A stretch of DNA of 64,000 nt from FEN-1297 sp963710735 (GTDB taxonomy: Bacteria > Bacteroidota > Ignavibacteria > Ignavibacteriales > Ignavibacteriaceae): NCBI GenBank assembly GCA_963710735.1, contig CAVQBN010000012.1, positions 1 to 64,000 of the forward strand, written 5' to 3'. The position numbers and the translations under genes were made by a program. Positions 57,015-64,000 of this stretch are shown here, piece after piece (position 1 is the first letter of the stretch; the number at the start of each line of letters is the position of its first letter). The notes beneath the pieces were generated by a model. That model searched no databases and was not told the DNA's origin. It worked only from the letters and a program-made list of their open reading frames with translations.

Positions 57015-58352
57015 ATGGAAATTATGTTTGAAAATATACTGGCTTACATAATTATTTTTTTAGTTGGTATTATTGTCCTTGCCTTTTATTTAAGAAAAAT
57101 CAAAAAAAGTAGTGAGCGAACAAAAGCAAAAATTGCCTCTGCAAAAAAATTCGGATTATATGAGCCGGTATCGTTACATCCGGTTATTGATCCGGACAAA
57201 TGCCGCGGCAGCGGAGCTTGTGTAGAAGCTTGCCCAGAAGAAGATATTTTGGGAATGATTGATGGACAGGTTCATGTAATAAATGCATCTAGATGTGTTG
57301 GGCATGGGGCTTGTTTTCATGCTTGTCCTTTTGATGCAATTACTTTGTGCATCGGTACTGAAAAAAGAGGAGTGGAACTACCTCATATTAGTCAGGAATT
57401 TGAAAGCAATATACCAGGGTTGTTTATTGCCGGCGAACTTGGCGGTATGGGCTTAATTAAAAATGCTGTTGAACAGGGGAAACAAGCGGTTAATTACCTT
57501 TCTACAAAATTAAAATCTTCCCCTAAAGCAGATTATGATGTTATAATTGTCGGTGCTGGACCAGCAGGGATTGCGGCATCATTAACTGCAGCAAAAAACA
57601 AAATGAAATACTTAACTCTTGAGCAAGACAGCCTCGGCGGAACAGTTTATAATTTTCCGAGAGCAAAAATTGTTATGACGTCTCCAATGGATTTACCACT
57701 TCACGGGAAAGTAAAACTCAGGGAAACTTCGAAAAATGATTTGCTTAATCTCTGGCAGACAGTATTATCAAAAAATAAAATCAAAATAAATGAGAATGAA
57801 AAAGTTGAATCAATTAATAATTTAGGTGAAAATTATTTTGTCCTTAAATCTAACAAAGCTACTTATACATCAAGAGGAATAGTGCTGGCAATTGGAAGAA
57901 GAGGAACACCGCGTAAATTGAATGTTCCAGGAGAGAACAAGGAAAAGGTTGCGTATAGATTAATTGAATCAGAATTAATAAAAAATCAAAAAATACTTGT
58001 TGTTGGCGGAGGCGACTCAGCAATTGAAGCAGCATTACTTTTATCAGAAGAAAATGAAGTATCCATATCTTACAGAAATGAAAATTTCTCCAGGCTGAAA
58101 CCAAAGAATCTTGAATATATAAATGAAGCAATTCTTCTGGCAAAAGTTAAAGTTATTTACAATTCAAATGTTAGAGAAATACTGGATGATAAGGTGATAT
58201 TATCTGTAAATGGTAAAGAGAATGATTTAACTATTAAAAATGATCTGGTATATGTTTTTGCAGGCGGCGTTTTACCGACAGCCTTTCTTCAGCAAATCGG
58301 TGTGAAGATTACTAAAAAATATGGCGATGCAATTTTAAAACATCAAAATTAA
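57015..58352 (+). CDS. Membrane-anchored ferredoxin/FAD-NAD(P) oxidoreductase
   Basis: A 445-residue protein: TM anchor at about 8-26, two ferredoxin motifs, then a flavoprotein with FAD motif VIIVGAGPAGIAAS (about 175) and NAD(P) motif ILVVGGGDSAIEAA (about 330), related to thioredoxin reductase/YpdA. Both cluster motifs lack the usual second Cys: C63-RGS-GAC69-VEAC73P has Ser66, and C94-VGH-GAC100-FHAC104P has His97. The GLFIAGELGG segment, which normally closes such flavoproteins, lies before the FAD motif, so the flavin domain is circularly permuted. It probably links NAD(P)H to the di-haem b protein. Confidence 0.82.
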   Translation: MEIMFENILAYIIIFLVGIIVLAFYLRKIKKSSERTKAKIASAKKFGLYEPVSLHPVIDPDKCRGSGACVEACPEEDILGMIDGQVHVINASRCVGHGACFHACPFDAITLCIGTEKRGVELPHISQEFESNIPGLFIAGELGGMGLIKNAVEQGKQAVNYLSTKLKSSPKADYDVIIVGAGPAGIAASLTAAKNKMKYLTLEQDSLGGTVYNFPRAKIVMTSPMDLPLHGKVKLRETSKNDLLNLWQTVLSKNKIKINENEKVESINNLGENYFVLKSNKATYTSRGIVLAIGRRGTPRKLNVPGENKEKVAYRLIESELIKNQKILVVGGGDSAIEAALLLSEENEVSISYRNENFSRLKPKNLEYINEAILLAKVKVIYNSNVREILDDKVILSVNGKENDLTIKNDLVYVFAGGVLPTAFLQQIGVKITKKYGDAILKHQN

Positions 58353-58374
58353 TCTGAATCTTAAAAAGAGGTAA

Positions 58375-60072
58375 TTGAATAAGACTGAAATAAATAACCA
58401 AACACATTGCAAAATTATTAGAAATGTTGAAGTAGTGTGCTTCAAAAATAAAGAAAAATTATTCGAAAAAATTCCGAAATTATTTTTCATTTCTGTTCTT
58501 TTGACAATTTTATTTTCACGCGGAATATTTGCACAAATATCGCCGGGTGATCTAACTACCGCTCATGTCAAACTTGAAGGCCTGAGTAACTGCACTAAAT
58601 GCCATGAGCTTGGCAAACGAGTTGTAGCTTCTAAGTGTCTTGATTGCCATACAGAAATTAAACAATTAATTTCTGAGGGAGTGGGTTATCATGCCGGCAG
58701 TGAAGTTAAGAATAAAAACTGCTGGAGCTGTCATAGTGAGCACCATGGAAGAGATTTCCAGATAATTCATTTTGATCAGAATAATCTTAATCATGAACTG
58801 ACTGGTTTTAAGCTTGAAGGTAAACATTCTCAAATTAAATGTTTTGACTGTCATAAGACAAAGTTTATTACGAATAAGTTATTTGAGAAAAGGAAAAACA
58901 CGTTTTTAGGATTAAGCACAAAATGCATTTCGTGTCATGAGGATGTTCATCAAAATACTTTAGGAAGTAACTGCGGGTCGTGTCATAATTCGATTAAATT
59001 CAAACCGGCAGTATTTTTTAATCATGACAGTACAAAATTTAAATTAACAGGTGCACATGCAAAAGTTGAATGCATTAAATGTCATATTAATCAAAAATTA
59101 AATGGAAAGTTATTCCAAAAATTTACAGGACTTGATTTTGCAAACTGCACACCATGCCATAAGGACGTTCACAAAGGAAAGTTTGGGAAAAACTGTTCAA
59201 ACTGCCATAACGATAATTCATTTAAAGTATTGAAAAGAAATTCTTTTGATCATGATAAAACAAAATTTCCGCTTAAAGGTGCTCATGCAAATGTTAAATG
59301 TTCTAGCTGTCACGGAAGCAATTTGCTTTCAAAACCTAAATTTGCTTTATGCACCGACTGCCACAAGGATGCTCACTTCGGTGAGTTTAATGTCAATAAT
59401 GTGGTAAGAGATTGTAAGGATTGTCATTCTGTGGAGAGTTTTAAAATTACAAGTTTTACAATAGCTGATCATAACAAAATAAAATTTGAATTAACCGGTG
59501 CTCATTTAGCTATACCGTGCCAGTCATGTCATTATAAAGAAAATGTTAAACAGTGGCATTTTAAAAATATTGGGATAGGGTGTATAGATTGTCATAAAAA
59601 TGTTCATGGATCGGAAATAAAAGAAAAGTTTATGCCGAAAAATGATTGTGCATCCTGTCATTCAACAAATGATTGGAAAACTATTTCATTTAATCATGAT
59701 ATTACAAATTTTAAGCTTGAAGGGAAGCATAAAAGTGTTATATGCAGTGACTGTCATGAATCGAAAACAGTTGATAATAAAATTGAGTTCAAATTTGTTT
59801 CACTTAAATCTGATTGTCAAACTTGTCATCACGATATTCATTTTGGACAGTTTGATTCTGAGCAGAAAGGGAATAAACCAGTTTGTGAAAACTGCCATGG
59901 TTTTGATAATTGGAAACCGGTGAAATTTGATCATGAAAAAACCGTTTTCCCATTAAAAGGAGCTCACGAAAAATTGTTGTGCTCATCTTGTCATAAAAAA
60001 GTTTCTGAAAATGGAAACGTTTATATCAATTATAAAATAAGAGATTTTAAATGCGCTTCCTGTCATTCATAA
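58375..60072 (+). CDS. Periplasmic multihaem cytochrome c, 20 CxxCH motifs
   Basis: A 565-residue protein with an unusually long N-region (about 32 residues) before the hydrophobic signal core FFISVLLTILFSRGIFAQ. I count 20 CxxCH motifs spread evenly, first CTKCH and last CASCH three residues from the end. Much of it is a repeat of the form F(N/D)H-xxTxFxLxGxHxxxxCxxCH, in which the extra His may be distal haem ligands. The start is TTG 58375, with AGAGG close upstream; a later GTG start is possible. It overlaps the next gene by 22 bases. It likely forms a haem wire across the periplasm. Confidence 0.88.
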   Translation: MNKTEINNQTHCKIIRNVEVVCFKNKEKLFEKIPKLFFISVLLTILFSRGIFAQISPGDLTTAHVKLEGLSNCTKCHELGKRVVASKCLDCHTEIKQLISEGVGYHAGSEVKNKNCWSCHSEHHGRDFQIIHFDQNNLNHELTGFKLEGKHSQIKCFDCHKTKFITNKLFEKRKNTFLGLSTKCISCHEDVHQNTLGSNCGSCHNSIKFKPAVFFNHDSTKFKLTGAHAKVECIKCHINQKLNGKLFQKFTGLDFANCTPCHKDVHKGKFGKNCSNCHNDNSFKVLKRNSFDHDKTKFPLKGAHANVKCSSCHGSNLLSKPKFALCTDCHKDAHFGEFNVNNVVRDCKDCHSVESFKITSFTIADHNKIKFELTGAHLAIPCQSCHYKENVKQWHFKNIGIGCIDCHKNVHGSEIKEKFMPKNDCASCHSTNDWKTISFNHDITNFKLEGKHKSVICSDCHESKTVDNKIEFKFVSLKSDCQTCHHDIHFGQFDSEQKGNKPVCENCHGFDNWKPVKFDHEKTVFPLKGAHEKLLCSSCHKKVSENGNVYINYKIRDFKCASCHS

Positions 60073-62324
60073 TAATTTTGATAATAGGAACTATCAGTAT
60101 ATTTCCACAGTCTCCGCATGGAAAGGATTTGAAAATAGACTGCTCTAATTGTCATGAATCGACAAACTGGAAAATAATACCAAAGCATATAAAGTTTGAT
60201 CATAATAAGGAAACTTCTTTTAAATTGACAGGACAGCATGTAGAAGTCAACTGTCAATCATGTCATAAAAGTTTAATCTTTTCTGAAGTTAAAACAGAAT
60301 GTATTTCTTGTCATAAAGATGTTCACCAAAATACACTTGGCTCTAATTGCGAAAAATGCCATACAACAAATACGTGGATAGTATCCAACATAATTCAAAT
60401 ACATCAAAACAGCCGCTTCCCACTTGTAGGAGTGCATTTAAATGTTGATTGCCGCAGCTGTCATTCCGGTTATGATAATTTATACTTTCCTCCTCAGAGC
60501 GTATCTTGTTTTAGTTGTCACGCAAAACAGTATTATGCAACTGCAGCACCAAATCATGTTCAATCAAATTTTTCTACCAATTGCCAGGATTGTCATAGTA
60601 TGACTAGCTTTACCTGGGGAGCTTCGAACTTTAATCATAGTTTTTTCCCGTTGGTTGGCGGACATAATATAGCAAATTGCTATAGCTGTCATACACCTGG
60701 AACTGATTTTAAAGGATTAACAACAGACTGTTATCCATGCCATAAACAGCAATATTTAACTGCAAAGAATCCGGATCATGTTCAAGCAAAATTCCCAATT
60801 ACGTGTCAGGATTGTCATAATATTTACAGCTTTACTCCAGCAACTTTTAATCACAGTACTACAGGATTTCAGTTAACAGGCGCTCATACTTCGGTGTCTT
60901 GTCAATCTTGCCATACAGCTGGTTATACAAATACACCGAGTGATTGTTATTCGTGCCATAGCAAGGATTATGCTGGAACAACAGATCCTAATCATACTAC
61001 GCAAGGATTTTCTCATGACTGTACACAGTGTCATTCAACGACAAATTGGGGTGATGCAAACTTTAATCACAGTACAACTGGTTTCGCACTGACAGGAGCA
61101 CATATTTCCACTACTTGTCAGTCTTGCCATACAAATGGATACACAACACCTCCGGCAACAACATGCTATAGTTGCCATCAAACTAATTATCAAAGTACAA
61201 CAAGTCCAAGCCATACTGCCTCTGGTTTACCCCAAACCTGTCAAGATTGTCATAATACTACGGCATGGACACAATCAACATTCAATCATGCGACAACAGG
61301 GTTTACATTAACCGGTGCACATGTTTCGCTGGATTGTTCATCATGCCATAAAGGAACAGTAACAGGATTAACAACAGATTGCTATTCATGTCATAGTCAG
61401 GATTATGCAAATACAACAGATCCTAATCATACTGCGCAAGGATTTTCACATGATTGCACACAATGTCATTCAACTACAAACTGGGGCGATGCAAACTTTG
61501 ATCATAGTACCACCGGATTTGCACTAACCGGTGCGCATGTTTCCACTACTTGTCAGTCTTGCCATACAAATGGATATACAACACCTCCGGCAACAACATG
61601 CTATAGTTGCCATCAAACTAATTATCAAAGTACAACAAGTCCAAGTCATACTGCATCCAGTTTACCGCAGACATGCCAGGATTGTCATAATACAACAACC
61701 TGGACACAATCGACATTTAACCATGCAACAACAGGGTTTACATTAACCGGTGCACATGTTTCGCTGGATTGTTCATCATGCCATAAAGGAACAGTAACAG
61801 GATTAACGGCTGATTGTTATTCATGTCATAGTCAGGATTATGCAAATACAACAGATCCACCACATAGTACACAAGGATTTCCGCATGACTGTACACAATG
61901 TCATTCTACGACAAATTGGAGCGGGGCAACATTCGATCACAGCACAACAGGATTCCCATTAACAGGTGCTCATACAAGTGTATCGTGTCAATCATGCCAT
62001 GCATCGGGTTACACAACTCCGCCGGCTACTACATGCTATGCTTGTCATACAACTGACTATAATAATACAAATAATCCGCCTCACCAGTCGGCTGGTTATC
62101 CAACGGATTGTACTCAGTGTCATACAACTACAGCATGGTCGCCGTCAACATTTAATCATACACAGTATTTTCCTCTTACAGGTAGTCACAACGTTTCTTG
62201 TGGAAGCTGTCATCAAACTATTTCAAATTTTGCAGTTCATTCGTGCAATACATCTTGTCACCAAAGCGCACATCATCAGAACGAAGATTGTTATACATGT
62301 CATAAAACAGGCAATGGTGATTAA
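60051..62324 (+). CDS. Periplasmic or surface multihaem cytochrome c, 30 CxxCH motifs
   Basis: A 757-residue protein with signal peptide MRFLSFIIILIIGTISIFPQ. I count 30 CxxCH motifs plus one CX3CH (CNTSCH) near the end. It uses the same F(N/D)H...LTGAH...CxxCH unit as the preceding protein. The middle consists of 145-residue tandem repeats, each with six haem motifs, that are Ser/Thr/Asn-rich. It starts within the end of the 20-haem gene, so the two are translationally coupled. The barrel gene follows after 15 bases. Together they suggest a porin-cytochrome conduit; whether this protein crosses or sits outside the outer membrane is not known. Confidence 0.88.
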   Translation: MRFLSFIIILIIGTISIFPQSPHGKDLKIDCSNCHESTNWKIIPKHIKFDHNKETSFKLTGQHVEVNCQSCHKSLIFSEVKTECISCHKDVHQNTLGSNCEKCHTTNTWIVSNIIQIHQNSRFPLVGVHLNVDCRSCHSGYDNLYFPPQSVSCFSCHAKQYYATAAPNHVQSNFSTNCQDCHSMTSFTWGASNFNHSFFPLVGGHNIANCYSCHTPGTDFKGLTTDCYPCHKQQYLTAKNPDHVQAKFPITCQDCHNIYSFTPATFNHSTTGFQLTGAHTSVSCQSCHTAGYTNTPSDCYSCHSKDYAGTTDPNHTTQGFSHDCTQCHSTTNWGDANFNHSTTGFALTGAHISTTCQSCHTNGYTTPPATTCYSCHQTNYQSTTSPSHTASGLPQTCQDCHNTTAWTQSTFNHATTGFTLTGAHVSLDCSSCHKGTVTGLTTDCYSCHSQDYANTTDPNHTAQGFSHDCTQCHSTTNWGDANFDHSTTGFALTGAHVSTTCQSCHTNGYTTPPATTCYSCHQTNYQSTTSPSHTASSLPQTCQDCHNTTTWTQSTFNHATTGFTLTGAHVSLDCSSCHKGTVTGLTADCYSCHSQDYANTTDPPHSTQGFPHDCTQCHSTTNWSGATFDHSTTGFPLTGAHTSVSCQSCHASGYTTPPATTCYACHTTDYNNTNNPPHQSAGYPTDCTQCHTTTAWSPSTFNHTQYFPLTGSHNVSCGSCHQTISNFAVHSCNTSCHQSAHHQNEDCYTCHKTGNGD
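61020..62060 (+). repeat. 435-bp tandem repeat inside the 30-haem gene
   Basis: The CTQCH codons at 61020, 61455 and 61890 are exactly 435 bases apart. Copies 1 and 2 are nearly identical over stretches of more than 100 bases (for example 61104-61200 against 61539-61635); copy 3 is partial and diverged. Each full copy encodes 145 residues and six CxxCH motifs. This points to recent unequal recombination, so haem number may differ between strains. Confidence 0.9.
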
Positions 62325-62339
62325 ATAAAATTCGAATTT

Positions 62340-63974
62340 ATGTTTATGAAAAAGAAAAATTTAGAAATACTTTTTTTTGTTTTAATATTGGTTTTTTCGT
62401 TTAACATGTCATTCGCTAAAACTTTCGTTAGTAAAAAACAGGGTAAGATTTCATTTATCACATCACAAAATATTTATTTGAGATTTGATAATACAGACGG
62501 TATTTCTGTGGGAGATACTGCCTTTTTTTATAAGGATAAAAAGTATGTGCCGGTAATGGTAATACAGTTTTTATCTTCCGGTTCCTGCTCAGGCAAAAAA
62601 ATCGGAAATATAAATTTAAAAGTTGGAGATAAAGTATTTGTTTGGTCTAAAATTGATGAAACTAAAACTCTCACGCTTGAAAACGCAGGTGATGAAAAGG
62701 ACACAAATTTAGTTAAGGATACAACTCAGCTGAAAATTAAAAGGAGTAAAATTTTTATTCCTCCGCACCGTTCAAATTTTTACGGCAGCTTTACTGCAAA
62801 TTCTTTTTCAGGTTTTGCAAATTATGCAAATAGTGTGGGAACTCAAAGCTGGTGGTATTCATTAAACTTAAATGCCGAAAACATAGGCGGTTCACCATTC
62901 TATTTTACCAATTATATGAACTTCAATTATTTAACTTCGGAATGGGGAAATATAAAATACAATGTTTTTAATAATGTTAAGGTTTATGATTTATCATTAG
63001 GCTACAAGGTAAATAAATTTAGCATTTGGCTTGGCAGACATATGAATAATAATATTTCAAGCGTTGGACCAGTTGATGGATTACAATTAGAAAAAGGATT
63101 TGGAAACTTTTCTTTTGGAGGAGTTGCAGGTTCTAGGCCTGACTTTTTGCACATGGGCTTAAATTCAAATTTGTTTGAGTACGGTGCGTATATAAATAGA
63201 TCTGATACAATTAATAATAGACAAATGAAAAGTACAGTTGCTATTTTTCAACAATCCAATCACGGTAAAACGGACAGGAGATTTCTCTATTTTCAGCATA
63301 ACAACAATATCATAAATAATTTATATTTATTTTTTTCATCAGAAGTTGATCTTTTTAAATTGCAGAATAATAAGGCTAAAAGTGATTTCTCTTTAACAAG
63401 CTTATATCTCTCAACACAGTATACACCTGTAAGGCCACTAACAATTAATTTATCATATGACGCCAGAAGAAGCGTTATTTATTATCAAACTTTTAGAAGC
63501 TTGTATGATAGTCTATTCGAAAACCAGCTTAGGCAGGGTCTCCGCTTAAGTTTTTTCATAAGGCCTTTAGCCGGAACATTTGTAAATTTAGGAGGAGGCT
63601 ACAGTTTTCAAAAAGGAGACATCAAACCTTCAAGGAATTTAAATATATCTATTACTCAATCTGGTATTCCCTGGCTTGATATTTCTGCTTCTCTAACATT
63701 TAACAGAATTTTCAGTAATTATCTCTCGGGAACTGTTTATGGAATTACGTTAACAAAGTATATACCATTTAATTTTACAAGCATTTCAGCCGGAATTTCA
63801 AAGCTAAGTTACAGATTTGGAGGTCTTTCAACTAATTTAGACCAAAAAATTGCAACAGTACAAATTTCTACAAAACTGATAAATAAAATATTTTTTAATT
63901 TATATTACGAAGGTGAATTTGAAGGAAAAACTACTTATGGTAGATTTATGTGCGGAATTAATTATAGGTTTTAA
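62340..63974 (+). CDS. Outer membrane beta-barrel protein of the cytochrome operon
   Basis: A 544-residue protein with signal peptide (about 8-26). Residues 30-105 form a small beta domain (GKISFITSQNIYLRFDNTDG, then INLKVGDKVFVWSK) like the SH3-type domains seen in some envelope proteins. From about 140 to the end there are many alternating amphipathic strands with Asn/Tyr turns, ending in GRFMCGINYRF; the final Phe is the usual barrel-insertion signal. It has no clear sequence match to MtrB or PioB that I can see. Being last in the operon, it is the candidate porin sheath for the multihaem proteins. A Met three codons in (62346) is an alternative start. Confidence 0.72.
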   Translation: MFMKKKNLEILFFVLILVFSFNMSFAKTFVSKKQGKISFITSQNIYLRFDNTDGISVGDTAFFYKDKKYVPVMVIQFLSSGSCSGKKIGNINLKVGDKVFVWSKIDETKTLTLENAGDEKDTNLVKDTTQLKIKRSKIFIPPHRSNFYGSFTANSFSGFANYANSVGTQSWWYSLNLNAENIGGSPFYFTNYMNFNYLTSEWGNIKYNVFNNVKVYDLSLGYKVNKFSIWLGRHMNNNISSVGPVDGLQLEKGFGNFSFGGVAGSRPDFLHMGLNSNLFEYGAYINRSDTINNRQMKSTVAIFQQSNHGKTDRRFLYFQHNNNIINNLYLFFSSEVDLFKLQNNKAKSDFSLTSLYLSTQYTPVRPLTINLSYDARRSVIYYQTFRSLYDSLFENQLRQGLRLSFFIRPLAGTFVNLGGGYSFQKGDIKPSRNLNISITQSGIPWLDISASLTFNRIFSNYLSGTVYGITLTKYIPFNFTSISAGISKLSYRFGGLSTNLDQKIATVQISTKLINKIFFNLYYEGEFEGKTTYGRFMCGINYRF

Positions 63975-64000
63975 AAATTTAAGAAATGTTTGATTAATAA

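Noticed and set aside
60051..62324. CRISPR array in the repetitive region
   Set aside because: The repeats are 435 bases long, in frame, and encode haem motifs; there are no short palindromic repeats with unique spacers.

Overview
The window is AT-rich bacterial chromosome that best fits the Ignavibacteria (Bacteroidota/Chlorobi side of the FCB group). The main support is a secreted cytochrome ending in a type IX secretion sorting domain with the PVELTSF linker and NYPNPFNPSTTI motif common there, plus a SusC-like TonB receptor and AT-rich intergenic DNA. No plasmid, phage, IS element, CRISPR array, rRNA or tRNA was seen; this is mostly ordinary chromosome.

Layout. 1-690: no intact gene. 0.7-4.5 kb: a trypsin-like lipoprotein, a CusRS-like two-component pair and an Asr-like Lys/His-rich repeat protein. 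4.6-22.5 kb: housekeeping (mtaB, rpsA, cmk, dnaX, free Met sulfoxide reductase, lon, suhB-like, acyl-CoA synthetase, sucC, TPR protein, aroE, aminotransferase). 22.7-26.7 kb: a small ORF, coaD, and a PDZ/multi-TM/GAF histidine kinase with its OmpR-type regulator. 26.9-37.8 kb: an envelope and lipid region: beta-barrel protein, EEP phosphodiesterase followed by a D15-type barrel, B12 radical SAM protein, serine-palmitoyltransferase-like enzyme, MarC, and an overlapping operon of SDR, UbiA, lipid kinase and ThiL-like kinase. 37.8-43.4 kb: rsmD, a PilM-like protein, comEA and hrcA-grpE-dnaJ. 43.8-46.2 kb: a 9-haem T9SS-exported cytochrome. 46.6-55.7 kb: broken purM, lipoprotein plus TonB receptor, a TatD-radical SAM fusion, dacB, prmA, dapF. 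56.0-64.0 kb: a five-gene redox operon.

The strongest candidate system is that last operon: a ferric-reductase-like di-haem b membrane protein, a membrane-anchored ferredoxin/flavoprotein, two adjacent periplasmic cytochromes with 20 and 30 CxxCH motifs, and an outer-membrane beta-barrel. Together they could carry electrons between the NAD(P)H pool and the cell exterior. The surface-exported 9-haem cytochrome elsewhere in the window fits the same lifestyle.

Two other patterns deserve attention. Direct repeats of TGACA spaced 11 or 22 bp lie upstream of the lipid operons and of the gene just after the PDZ kinase/regulator pair, suggesting one regulon. Five loci (dnaX, EEP/D15 barrel, ThiL-like, purM, tatD) are interrupted by frameshifts that are almost all of the one-extra-base type. 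These may be sequence errors, decay, or +1 frameshifting; the sequence alone does not decide.
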